Source: Blastocladiella emersonii ATCC 22665 (taxonomy: Eukaryota; Blastocladiomycota; Blastocladiomycetes; Blastocladiales; Blastocladiaceae). From it: a stretch of 64,000 nucleotides of DNA. Both the position numbers and the translations under genes were made by a program. The notes beneath the pieces were generated by a model, which was not told the origin of the DNA, made no database searches, and saw only the letters and a program-made list of their open reading frames with translations. Location: contig JANHCV010000008.1 of the NCBI GenBank assembly GCA_025594325.1, positions 1,426,001 to 1,490,000 of the forward strand, given 5' to 3'. The stretch's first letter is position 1. Each line of letters opens with the position of its first letter. This document shows, one piece after another, positions 54,641-64,000 of this stretch.

Positions 54641-55225
54641 ATGCCGAAGAGGAACGAGCCGTGGGGCACTGACGACTTTGCTGCGGTCCGAGCTCTGGGG
54701 CAACGATCCGTGGTGCCTGTGATGCCGCTCGTCTTGGCACTCGCGTTCTTTGCTGTTCATCGTTTGGATCTTGAGAGGTTGGATGTGACGCTTTATCCGG
54801 GGCTTGGACTCTGGGAGCTGTTACAGTTGGCCAACGCGTTGCTCGTCATCCACCCGACAATTATTCATTGGCGAGTTGGCTGCCTTGCGGTTGCTGCTGT
54901 CTTCAACCCAGAAACGCGTAGCTCTGCGCTGTTTCTCATGCAGAGATCTCGCACCACGCTTGCGTTTGCTGGGTCCCTCATCTTCGGCATGCTTACGAGC
55001 CTGAGCGATCTTGGCTGCGTCCCGCTTGAATTAGGCGTCAAAACCTGCTCCAAATGTCCCCCAACAGTTCAGCCTGTGTGGACGGCGACCCTCGTGACTC
55101 TGTTCCACCAAACGCGACAGCCACTTAGGGCCCGTTTGGTCCAAAAGGGCATCAGAACGCCACGTCAGAACAGGACCGTGAGAATGACCTCGTTCCGCTC
55201 CAGCCCGTTTTGTTCAGAACCATGA
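54641..55225 (+). CDS. Hypothetical hydrophobic protein, possibly a fragment
   Basis: 194 codons from ATG 54641 (MPKRNEPWGTDDFAAVRALG). Residues about 25-55 (VVPVMPLVLALAFFAVHRLD) and 65-80 (LGLWELLQLANALLVIHP) are hydrophobic and could be membrane or buried helices. The last 40 or so residues overlap a short inverted-repeat-like sequence near 55125 and are unlikely to be original, so the true 3' end may be lost. No similarity recognised. Support is only the long frame and the upstream motif shared with other genes. Confidence 0.35.
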   Translation: MPKRNEPWGTDDFAAVRALGQRSVVPVMPLVLALAFFAVHRLDLERLDVTLYPGLGLWELLQLANALLVIHPTIIHWRVGCLAVAAVFNPETRSSALFLMQRSRTTLAFAGSLIFGMLTSLSDLGCVPLELGVKTCSKCPPTVQPVWTATLVTLFHQTRQPLRARLVQKGIRTPRQNRTVRMTSFRSSPFCSEP

Positions 55226-56338
55226 CCCAAACGCCATCGCCTCATTTCATTCTCACACTCACTGAGAACGCTCGATGCGACTCGACAGAAGCGCGCTCGT
55301 GCTGCAAACTGCCTCAGTAATCTTCGCTCACCTCCATGTACTCGTTTTCGTCACCATCAGTACTCGCATCAGCGAATGTGGCGAGTTCCCGCTCAGACAC
55401 GGTCCTCGAGGTAAGTCTCGCTCCAATTATTCATCTCCTCGCCAGGATGAACTCGTGTGCTCCCACTTGAGCCTTCAAAATACGTCGAGTACTCGCCAGA
55501 CGAGGTGTTGAGGAGGTACGTGGTCGTTTCATGGTCAGTGCTCGCATGAACAACGCGGTCGGCAGTTTCACTCAACATCTCTCAGCTCTTGCAACGTCGC
55601 GCGGGGAGCAGAGGGTCTTTCACTTGTGACACACTCAACAATGATATGCGTCATCTATGCAGGGGCTAGTCCCGAGGATCCGACCTAGAGTCGGCTAAAC
55701 CCACCCCACTGATGTCATGAACTGGGCTCAAAGCGCCACGATAGAAGGAGGCTTACCCCTTGCCATCCAAGTCCCTCGCCTAGAACTTCCTTCGAGATGT
55801 TCATGAACACAGCACTTGGTTTGAACTCACCCTCGTGCAAACAGAGGGCTGATTTAGAGGGACCCAGATCCAGTGCCTGCCAGGCAAGAGTGATCAGTGA
55901 CCATGGCCATGGCCATGGTCATGGTCGTCGCATTTTTATCAAGGCCGCTTTGATTTCGACCGCGACGCCGCTCAACGAATGGTCGCTCAAAAAGACGTTT
56001 TATTGAGTTTACTACCACCGAGTGACGCTTAATAAAACCTTTTATCATCAACGTATATTCCAAGAGACGTCAAGCTGGACCCGTGACCAACGAGCATCTC
56101 GACACGGTGCATTTGTCAGTACATTGCCGTCGACAAGTGAAAACTGCGACTTGACCGGAATCGGTTACGGCGCATAAACCAGCAAATTAGCTCGTCAGAC
56201 GAGCGACGCACCGACACGGAGGCGCGAAGCCTCGCATGTCACCGATTACGCGCGCATGGAGAAGTGCGAGGATTTTGTTTCGACCTTCTTGACATAGCGC
56301 GGTCACCACGAGAAGTGAGACGATCATCTCGCACAATG
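55226..56338. other. Non-coding region with a 24-bp perfect palindrome
   Basis: No gene recognised. A perfect palindrome at 55898-55921 is centred on repeated CCATGG units (TGACCATGGCC and its complement). Around 55125-55240, at the left edge, GGGCCCGTTTGGTCC faces GACCCAAACGCC, a loose inverted repeat reminiscent of small hAT-type elements. Confidence 0.4.
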
Positions 56339-56490
56339 TGTAACGGAGCGCCTGGGGAGGGCCGAATACACGATGACTAGCGAACGAGGATGTATGTGGT
56401 TGAACAGCAGGGAGCGAGAACAGAGTGCGAGCGAGCGGCGGCTCAACAATCTGAGACGTCACGGCGCACGTGCCAAACGCGCACGTGACA
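56339..56490 (-). repeat. 3' LTR of a second chromovirus (152 bp)
   Basis: On the minus strand it begins TGTCACGTGCGCGTTTGGCA directly after the pol stop codon and ends CCGTTACA. It resembles the LTR at 30590-30763 only at its start (TGTCACG), the CTAGTCAT segment and the TTACA end, so it belongs to a related but diverged family. A purine tract (GGAGGGGAGGGGGGGATAG) precedes it. Confidence 0.75.
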
Positions 56491-57284
56491 CTATCCCCCC
56501 CCTCCCCTCCTGTGGCGAGGGTCGGGGGCCGACGGGTGCGCGACGTGGAACTCGGCGAGCATCTCGAGGTGCTTGAGGTTCGCGTACGGCTCCCACGTGT
56601 TGTTGGTCTCGGGGCAGCCGTGCCACTTGACCAGGTACTCGACGCTGCGATCCAAAGCCGACCTGCGCGCGTCGACGATCGCCTCGACCGACCACTCCTC
56701 GCGCCCGTTGACGACGTACGGCGCCGGCGGCGGCAGCGTGCGGCCCAGGAACGTGTCCTCGTTGTGCGCGACCACCGGCTTGATGAGCGAGACGTGGAAC
56801 ACTGGGTGGACGCGCGCCATGGTTGGTGGCAGCTCGAGCTCAATGGCCGACTTGCGGATGAGGCGCACAATCTTGAGCGGCTCTGTGTACTTCTGCCCGA
56901 GCTTGGCCTTGGGCACGTCGACATGCAGGTTCTTGGTGCTCAGCAGCACCATGTCGCCGACCTTGTAGTCGGGGCCCTCGCGGCGGCGTCGGTCGGCGTG
57001 CTTCTTGTACAGCTGCTTGGCGCGCTTGACCTTCTCGAGCAGCTGGCCCTGGATGTCGGCGATGCGCTCGGCCAGCGCCGTGGCCGATGGGACCCGATCT
57101 GACCGGTCCGTCGCCGCTGCCAGCCGCGGGTCGAAGCCATAGTTGACCTTGAACGGCGTCTCGCCTGTCGACTTGTTGCGCGCGTTCTTGATGGCCATCT
57201 CGGCGTACGGCAGCAGCTCGACCCAGTTCGTCTGGTCCTCGTTGACAAACATGCGCAGGTACACCTCGAGGGTCTGGTTCATGC
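56491..57284 (-). pseudogene. Chromovirus pol 3' fragment: integrase C-terminus and chromodomain
   Basis: Begins at MNQTLEVYLRMFVNEDQTNW, inside the integrase just after the catalytic Glu. It runs through the DNA-binding C-terminal domain (KVGDMVLLSTKNLHVDVPKA) to a chromodomain (EYLVKWHGCPETNNTWEPYA) and a stop abutting the LTR. It is clearly similar along its length to the intact element at 29.8-30.6 kb, yet different enough to be another lineage. Everything upstream is replaced by a Ty1/copia RNase H. It cannot function alone. Confidence 0.88.
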
Positions 57285-60200
57285 TCAAGGAGGTCCTTGA
57301 TCCAGATGATCTCGCGTGTCGCCTCAATGGCGGCGTTGAGTTCCAACTCGACTGTGGACAGGGCGACCCATGGTTGCCGCTTGGAGATCCACGCAACGGC
57401 GGCGCCCGCAATCGAGATGACAACACCCGTGGTCGAGCGGCACGTCGCCTTGTCGCCAGCGTAGTCGGCGTTGGCGTAGCAGCGCAGCGACTCGCTGATT
57501 GGGGCGCCGCGCACGTACTTGAGGCCGAGCTCGGGCGTGTTGGACACGTAGCGCGAGATCTGGGCGAGCAGCTTGCGGTCGGCAAACGTGGGGCATGACG
57601 CGCGGCGGGACGCGACGCCGACCGCGAACGAGATATCGGGTCGCAACACGGTGGCGAGGTGCAGCAGGGCGCCAAGGACTGACTGGTACTCGCGCGTACA
57701 ATTGGCGTCGAGCGTGCTGGTCGATTGAGTCGCTTCGACCTGCGACTTGTCATACTCCTTGTCGTTCTTGTCGCCGGGGTTTGGGACGCCGCCCTTGAGC
57801 CCAAGCGACGCGACCATGGAGTTGGTGAGCCCCGAGTCGGGCAGCTGCAAGATGGGTACTGACACGTTCGAGGGCTCGAGCTCCCACTGCTCGACGAGGC
57901 CCTTGATGTACCGCGACTGGCCGATCCAGATGTAGTCCTTGTGCTGCGCGATTTCCAGGTTCAAAAACGAGTTGGCGAGACCGAGGTCCTTGATGGCAAA
58001 GACCTTGGCGAGGTCGATCTTGACGCGCTCGCCCTGCTGCTTGTCGTCTCCACCGATGAGGAGGTCGTCAACGTAGCACACAATGTTGGTCACGGCGCCG
58101 TTGAGCATACGCGTGAACACGCACGGGTTGGCTGTGGTGCTCTTGAACCCAAGCTTCTCGACCTTGCGCGAAAAGAGGAGGAACCACTGGCGGCCGGCGT
58201 TCTTGAGCCCGTAGAGCGACTTCTTGAGCAGGAACACGTCGTTGGGAGCGGCGCCAACGCCCGGCGGCGGGTACATGTACGCGGGCTTTGGCAGCTCGGC
58301 GTGCACGTACGCATTCGACACGTCCATCAAGTGGATACGCCACCTGCGCGACGCGGCGACGGCGAAGAAGGTGCGGATTGACGCGTACGAGACCGTGGGC
58401 GAGTAGAAGTTCCCAACGTCGAGGCCGGCGCGCTGCTGGTCTCCTCGAGCAACGAGGCGCGCCTTGAAGATGTCCTTGGCGGCCTTATGCGCGTACACCC
58501 ACTGCGAGCCGATGATGCGCGCGTCGGCGGGGACCTCGTGCTTCTTGATCACGATCCAGGTGCCGTTCTTGATGAGCGCCATGAGCTCCGTGTTCTGCGC
58601 CTCGCGCCACCGTTTGTGGTGCGCTGATTGACACGCCTCGCGGTAGTTGCGCAGAACGTCAATGATTGTGAGGACGATCGACTGGAACGGCTGCTGCGTC
58701 GGTCGCCACGGTAGGTGCGCCAGCGGGGCCGCGTCAACGGCGTCGCGGAGCACGGCAGCTGGATCGAGTGGACGAGCGGGAGCAGCAATGGCGGCGGCGT
58801 CACCCGACGGCTTCTGGGCCTGGGCGGTCATGGCCTGGTCCTTGGCGACCTTGCGCAGCTTGCGGTTGACGGCCGTGGACTCGCGCGGGCTGCGGAACAG
58901 CGTCATGAGCGCGTAGTTCTCGGGCAGCGCAACGTTGGCCTGGCGCCGCGCGGTGGGCCGACCGCGGCTCGTCGTCACTGGGACATGACATGGTTCGAAG
59001 CTGTTCGTCTTGGGGTTGTAGATGAGGCCGTCAAACTCCTCGTGCTCGAGCTCGTCCACGGCGTTGTCGTCGTCCTCCAAATCCGACTTGGGCGTCGGCG
59101 AAACGGAGCAAGGAGCGGGAACCGACTCGGGTGCCGGCAGGTCGACGCGAGGATCAGGGGCCGACTTGGGCGTCGGCGGCGTGGTCGACTCGGGCGACGA
59201 CTGCTTGGGCATGGGAAGCGGGCGGTACTGCTTGAAGAACCGGTCGTCAAGCTCCTCCTTGTCGCCGTACCGCTTGTTGCCCTGGTCGTCAGCGAGCGGC
59301 GGCGGCGGAGCGTAGTTGTCATCGTCAGCGAGGCGGCGAGCGCCGTCGTCCTCGACGTGCTGCGTGTTGTAGTCCTTGAACAGGCGGTGGAACGCCTTGG
59401 CGCTGGACATGGCGCGCTTGACAAGGGCGCGCTCGTTGAAGATGGCGAGACAGACGCGCACAATGCGCCGCGTGCGCAAATTGAGCAAAATGTGGGTCTT
59501 GGCCTCGTCGTCGCCGTGGCCGAGGAAGATGTACGGGCGCGCCGTGGGCTGCAGCTTGTTGACGTGCGTGCCGTGCCGCGGCGGTGCGTACACGGTCACG
59601 CCCCACGCGCAGACGTTGGCGAGCTTCGGCACGCGACCCGTGAGGATCTTGTACAGCGTCTTCCACTTGAGGCCGGCGCGCGGCGTGCGCACGAACACGT
59701 AATTCGCGTGCTGCATCGCGATCCTTGGTGTACCCTTCCAGGTCGCAGTCAACGTGCTGGAGGTAGGCGCGGACGCGCTCGTTGAGCATGCGGATCAGGC
59801 GCTCGACCAAGCCGTTGCCCTTGTGGTGGCCGGGCGCCGTGGGCTTGAGCGTGATGCCCGTCTGGTTGCACCACTCAATGAAGTCAGTGCTGGTGAACGC
59901 GCCCTTGCCGTCGAGATGGAGGCGCTTGACCTGGTGCGACAGGTTCTTCTCGATGTGGGCGATGCGCTCGCGCAGCTTGCTGGCGGCGTTGGCCTTGGTG
60001 CGGAGCGGCACGACCCAGCTGAACTTGGAGAAGTCGTTGTGCACAATCATGGCGAACCGGTACCCATGCGTGAGCGACGGCACGCGCTTGAGGACGGCGA
60101 GGTTGACCTGCAGGAGCTTGAGCGGGACCTTGGACGTGTTGTCTGTCAACGGGAACGACTCAAACTGCGCCTTCAAGCACGCGCAGATCACGCAGAGATT

Positions 60201-60758
60201 GTCAAGCGTCGTGTTGGCAAGATGGCGCTGGTGCTTGTTGACGAGGCCGTACAGAGGGTCAAACAGCTTGAGCAGCGCGTCGCGGCTGGCGTGGTCAAAC
60301 CAAACGTGAGCCAGTGCAGCCGAAATGACAGCCTTGGCCTCGGTTCTTGAGAACAAGTGACGAGGACTGGTCGATGACGAGGACGATGCACCGGCGGCGG
60401 CGGCGGCTGCGGCGGAAGCCGGAGTTGGAGACGATGCGCTTTTGCCGGTGCCAGGCGCCAGGGTCGGGTCCGTGCTCTCTCCCCCTGTTTCGGCGAGAAC
60501 GGCGAGCGCGAGCGACAGGACACGACGCAGAGAATCACCACGCACGTCCGCTCCCCCAGCGTCGGCGGCGGACGGCAGGCGCGACAAGTCGGCTCCCCTG
60601 ACGTCGGCGGCGGACGGCAGGCGCGACGAGTTGGCTCCCCCAACAGCGAGCGAGGAGTTGGCGGTGACTGACAAGCCGGCTCCCCCAACGACAGGCGGCG
60701 GGTTGGGCAGGAGCGTCGAGTTGGCAAGGAACGAGTCAACGAGGGTGACAAACACGCG
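57285..60758 (-). pseudogene. Copia integrase, reverse transcriptase and RNase H, frameshifted and truncated
   Basis: Follows an in-frame TAG at 60761-60759 that separates it from the protease part. Integrase: HQRHLANTTLDNLCVICACL zinc-binding region, Asp in MIVHNDFSKFSWV, Asp in LHLDGKGAFTS, Glu in NGLVERLIRML. A 1-bp frame change near 59715-59740 separates it from the next frame, which contains WGVTVYAPPRHGTHVNKLQP, a disordered Pro/Asp-rich region, and RT with GSQWVYAHKAAKDIFKARLV, MDVSNAYVHAELPKPAYMYP and CYVDDLLIGG. RNase H reads ANADYAGDKATCRSTTGVV and stops at EIIWIKDLL, where chromovirus sequence takes over at 57284/57285. Three lesions (TAG, frameshift, missing 3' end and LTR) make it dead. 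Confidence 0.88.
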
Positions 60759-61946
60759 CTAGTCGAGGCTGGGCGGCGGGTCGTACTTCTTGAAAGCGGC
60801 GGCGAGATCGTCAAAGTAGCCACCCGAGCGCACACCATTGAGGTCGGCGCGTACGGGGTCGGCAAAGTGTGGGTCGATGACAGGCGCGACTGCAGAGAAG
60901 GTGCCCGACAACGCGATGCCAAGAAGGACGGATGGGTCCATGACAATGTTGGCTGGGTGCCGGACGCGCGCGTTGGTGACAACGCGGGCGTTGAGGAGCG
61001 GCACCTTGCCGGCCTTCTCAAGCGAGATCTTGTGGGTGACGCAGCCGTCCCATGAGGTCAACAACGGGTCGCGCGCAATAATGGACACGGCGCCCTCACC
61101 CATCTCGACCTTGAACCCGCTGCCGGCGGCTGTGAGCACGCCGAGCAACACAATTGGGACAACGAGCTTGGGCACGTAGAAGACGTTCACAAACTTGATC
61201 CACACAGCGCTGCCCTCGACGGTGTTGCACATGAGCACCATCTCGCCCATGTGGGTGCAGGTGACGAACTCGCCCAACGCGGCGCGGATCCTGATTGGGG
61301 TGCGCAGCAGGCGCACGTTGCGCAGGTGCCGAAGGTTGGGCGTCATCGTGTTGGACGCGCCCGAGTCGCCGACGAGGAGCACCCGCTTGAGGCCATGGAA
61401 ACGGACAAGCTTCTCGTTGAGGCACTTTGGGTCGAGGAAGTGCTTGACCTTGCGGGGCCAAGAGGCAACAAGGTGCACAACGGCTGGTTGAGGGCGTTGG
61501 CGGGTGCAAGAACACGAGCGGGAACGAGAGCGGGGTCGCAAGCGGCCGCGTGATGCAGACCGTGGCGCTGATGCAGCGAGTGCCAACAATCGCGCGGGAC
61601 GCGAGTCCTGCGGCGGCGCCGGCGTGATGTCGATGAGCATGGCCTCGGGTTTGAGCGGGGCCAGCTTGCCCGCAGGAGCCGCCACGGGGGACGGGCCCGA
61701 AGCGGCGGCGGCAGGGACAGCAAGGTACATGGTCTCAGGGTCGGGTGGCAATGGTGGAGGTCGGGGAGCAGTAACCGGACGAGGCGCGGCACCTACTGCT
61801 CCCAACGCCCATTTCCCGACAACAAGGACAACAGCGACGGCTGGCCTGACAACAAGGGCGCGTACTTTTCCAGGTTCCAGCCTGGCTTCTGTCGCTGGGA
61901 CGGATGGAAGCCGGGCGGGGCGGGGCCGGACTTGTACCCGCGCCAC
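60759..61946 (-). pseudogene. Copia Pol N-terminus: aspartic protease, ending in a premature TAG
   Basis: Entered by -1 frameshift from gag at 61811-61817 (GKWALGAVGAAP). After a Pro/Ala/Arg-rich linker comes the protease: VLLVGDSGASNTMTPNLRHL (catalytic DSGA, about 61345-61375) and the copia-typical VWIKFVNVFYVPKLVVPIVL. The frame stops at TAG 60761-60759 after PPPSLD, while the same frame continues immediately with RVFVTLVDSFLANS and integrase. In intact copia elements this is one polyprotein, so the TAG is most simply a nonsense mutation. A read-through site here would be unusual. Confidence 0.8.
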
Positions 61947-63811
61947 TTTTGGGGTCCCTTGGCCAAGAACTCACCCCACGGACGCTCGGGGCAGTAGATC
62001 TCCGAGTGGCCGCGCTCGCCCTTATCTGGGTCGGCGACGAAACCGCACCAGTAGCACGCGCCGCCCGCGTCAGGCGCGGTCTTCTGCTTCTTCCCCTTGC
62101 GGGTGCCAAAGCGGTTACCCTTGGTCTTGCCCAAGCGCAACAAGCGCAACGAGCGCTCCTCCTTGTCCTCCAACAACGAGTTGGAGTCGTCAGCGCGGCT
62201 CTTGCGCTTGTTGACGCCAGTCAAGGGCTTGCGCAACAACGACAAGCGGCGAACAATGGGCCACGAGTCGCTGCCGAAGTGGGCAACGATCTTGGCGCAC
62301 AGCTTGGCAGTGGTGCTCGACTCGTTCACGGCTTTTGAGATGCAGCCGCGCGCGTAGTCGTTCTGCCCAGCGAACATGCCAATGACCAGGTCGCTGACCT
62401 CCTCAAAGCGGAGCGGCGAGTCAGGCAGGGTTGCGTCGAGCGTCTCAACACGAGACCCAAGCTCGTTGGCAAAGAACAGGGCCCCCGTATAGTCGGCGGG
62501 GTCCAGCGCGTGGAGGTGCTTACGGGCCGCCTTGCGGCGCTTGCGCGTGGCGCTTGGGTCTGCGCACTCCTGCAGGATGTACTTCCACACGTTGCAGGTG
62601 TGGACAAGGTGCGCGTAGTGGGTGCCCGTCTCAATGGAGCCAATCAGGCGGAGCAGCTTGTTGCAGAGCACGCAGTCAAGGTTGTTGAAGAAGACGATGC
62701 CAACGTTGTTGCCGAGGAAGACTGTGTCGTTGAGGTACGTGGGCGGGTGGTCGAGGAAACCGTGCTGGCGAGCAGCGAGCAGTTTGGCCTCAATGTCATC
62801 CTTGGGGAACGTGTGCCACCCCTTGGTGCGGACCCACTTGTACGTGTCAAGCGACGCGGGCATCTTGTTGGGCAGGAGGAGGGTCCAGTTGGTCGATGCC
62901 GCGGTCGGGTTGCCGGAGCCGGCGGCCGCAGCGGCTGAGGCGGAGAGCTGTTTGCAAAGCAGGCCGTCCGTGATCTTGAGCTTGCGCTGCAGCTTCTCGA
63001 CGTCAAGACAAGAGGACTCGAGCTCCTTGGTGAGCTTACCTAGCTCGAGCTTGGCGGCGTCGAGTTTCTTAGTTGCCTCGGTGGCCTTGGCCTCGGCGGC
63101 CATGGCCCTGGCCTTGGCGGCCGTGGTCTTCTCGGTGGCGATCTTGAGCTGGTCGTCGGCGACCTGCAGCTTGCATACGAGGTCGGCGTTGTTGCGCTGG
63201 GACTCGGCGAGGTCCATCTCAAAGCGCTTGGCCTCCGACTTGCTGTTGTTGCACTCCGGGATACCGTGACTGGCCAGGAAGGCCATGGCAGCAAGCGTGT
63301 GGCCCATGTCGTGGGGCAGCGGGGCGAACTCGTACGGCGGCGGGCGTACGGTGACGAGCTTCATGCCCAGCAGGACCAGGCCAAGCTTGAGGTAGTCATT
63401 GGGCTTCTTGGGCTCGACTGTCTCCAACGTTGAGGTCAGTGGCAACGGGATGAGGAACTCAAGCATCTTGGGCAGATTGTCAGGCGAGCAGACCAAGAGC
63501 GTCATGCCGTTGCGGATCACAACAAATTCGCCGTTGTCGGCCTTGTCCATGAGGGACGACGCGAGGGCCTGGCGGGACTGGCGGATGTGCTCGTCTGTGA
63601 GCTGGTTGGCGGGGAGCCCAGTAGCGGTGGTTGCGTGTTTGAGGACCATGTCGGGGGTTGGGACTATGAGGACGCGCTTCTCAGACTCGGCGCGAACCTC
63701 ATTGGCGAGCGACGGGACCATGTTGGTGGTCCTGAGACAAAGAAGGTCATGCAAAGACAAAGGTGAGCCACCAGTAACGCGGGAATCTCTCAACAATCGA
63801 GATCTGTACAT
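61793..63811 (-). CDS. gag: Copia-type Gag with coiled coil and extended zinc finger
   Basis: 672 residues from ATG 63811, in good context (CCACCATG). A later ATG at 63721 (MVPSLANEVRAESEKRVLIV) follows a TTTGTCTCAG splice-acceptor-like sequence, so the true start is uncertain. Residues about 190-290 form a strong coiled coil (KATEATKKLDAAKLELGKLT). A copia-type capsid region follows (HTFPKDDIEAKLLAARQHGF, EEVSDLVIGMFAGQNDY). Near residue 585 lies a finger C-x2-C-x12-H-x4-C-P (CYWC...GHSEIYCP) instead of the usual C-x2-C-x4-H-x4-C. Basic residues precede it. The frame is intact although the rest of the element is dead. The stop follows a GGGAAAT slippery site. Confidence 0.85.
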   Translation of the reverse strand: MYRSRLLRDSRVTGGSPLSLHDLLCLRTTNMVPSLANEVRAESEKRVLIVPTPDMVLKHATTATGLPANQLTDEHIRQSRQALASSLMDKADNGEFVVIRNGMTLLVCSPDNLPKMLEFLIPLPLTSTLETVEPKKPNDYLKLGLVLLGMKLVTVRPPPYEFAPLPHDMGHTLAAMAFLASHGIPECNNSKSEAKRFEMDLAESQRNNADLVCKLQVADDQLKIATEKTTAAKARAMAAEAKATEATKKLDAAKLELGKLTKELESSCLDVEKLQRKLKITDGLLCKQLSASAAAAAGSGNPTAASTNWTLLLPNKMPASLDTYKWVRTKGWHTFPKDDIEAKLLAARQHGFLDHPPTYLNDTVFLGNNVGIVFFNNLDCVLCNKLLRLIGSIETGTHYAHLVHTCNVWKYILQECADPSATRKRRKAARKHLHALDPADYTGALFFANELGSRVETLDATLPDSPLRFEEVSDLVIGMFAGQNDYARGCISKAVNESSTTAKLCAKIVAHFGSDSWPIVRRLSLLRKPLTGVNKRKSRADDSNSLLEDKEERSLRLLRLGKTKGNRFGTRKGKKQKTAPDAGGACYWCGFVADPDKGERGHSEIYCPERPWGEFLAKGPQKWRGYKSGPAPPGFHPSQRQKPGWNLEKYAPLLSGQPSLLSLLSGNGRWEQ
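61811..61817 (-). promoter_or_regulatory. -1 ribosomal frameshift site GGGAAAT
   Basis: In the gag frame the minus strand reads TCG GGA AAT GGG, a canonical X XXY YYZ heptamer. Slipping back one base gives GGG AAA TGG and continues exactly in the protease frame (GKWALGAVG). The gag TAG follows 15 bases downstream of the site. It is the same heptamer type, with the same preceding TCG codon start, as in the chromovirus. Confidence 0.85.
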
Positions 63812-64000
63812 GGTGGAGGTGCTTGTGGCCTGCTAGTGTGAACACTCGGAGCAGCTGGTCGGTACCGGAGGGTGGCGATGCAGAGAACTATGGACAAGCG
63901 AGGTGATCAAGAGTGAGTGAGCGGGTTCGGAAGTGAAGGAATGAAGGGCCCTTGCGTTGCGCAGCACCGCCTTGTCTTGTCCCACAGCCCAATCGTCCTG
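63812..64000. other. 5' leader of the copia element, cut by the window edge
   Basis: Upstream of the leftward copia gag. The 5' LTR and primer-binding site should lie here or beyond. No TG...CA boundary was identified within the available bases. Confidence 0.35.

Overview
The window looks like an accessory, repeat-rich stretch of a GC-rich fungal genome, most likely a basidiomycete. The evidence is direct. Genes carry short spliceosomal introns of about 57-75 bp with GTRNGY donors, CTRAC-like branch sites and GTGTAG-like acceptors. Housekeeping genes are eukaryotic (a Sec62 translocon subunit and a phosducin-like protein). Three kinds of LTR retrotransposon are present, one of them a chromodomain Ty3 element. 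The species cannot be fixed from the sequence. No rRNA, convincing tRNA, CRISPR or telomere repeat was seen.

Layout. 1-960 (-) is a truncated retroelement Gag-like gene. 1.2-18.6 kb is a first array of lineage-specific multigene families, named here A, CB, B, F and E. It is interrupted by a 5'-truncated Ty3-type pol (10.7-13.3 kb) that reads in frame into a family-F gene. 18.6-25.4 kb is a graveyard: an acetyl-CoA carboxylase pseudogene, a leucine-rich-repeat pseudogene, direct repeats and a 1.9-kb inverted-repeat element. 25,473-30,763 is a complete chromovirus with identical LTRs, a 5-bp target duplication and a textbook -1 frameshift site. 31-33 kb is featureless. 33-46 kb is a second array with families F, D (two copies), CB and A (three copies). 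48-53.8 kb is an island of four ordinary host genes: sec62, a coiled-coil gene, a phosducin-like gene and an IQ-motif gene. 53.9-56.3 kb holds a MITE with perfect 27-bp inverted repeats and mostly non-coding sequence. 56.3-63.8 kb (-) is a dead Ty1/copia element fused to the 3' end of a chromovirus.

The most interesting item is family CB. It is a roughly 970-residue, two-module gene seen at three loci. The two modules lie in different frames. At every locus they are joined by a 59-62 bp intron in phase 0 at the same place. All three loci share an upstream block with CACGTGG and a (usually ACGCGT-containing) GCGTCTC core. Only the 38.3-41.3 kb copy is intact; the other two carry frameshifts or a large deletion. 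The N-terminal module faintly resembles a Ulp1-like cysteine protease that has lost its catalytic residues. Beside it, the copia and chromovirus elements, from different superfamilies, both use G-GGA-AAY for -1 frameshifting. An extended zinc finger C-x2-C-x12-H-x4-C-P is shared by the copia Gag and both family-F genes.
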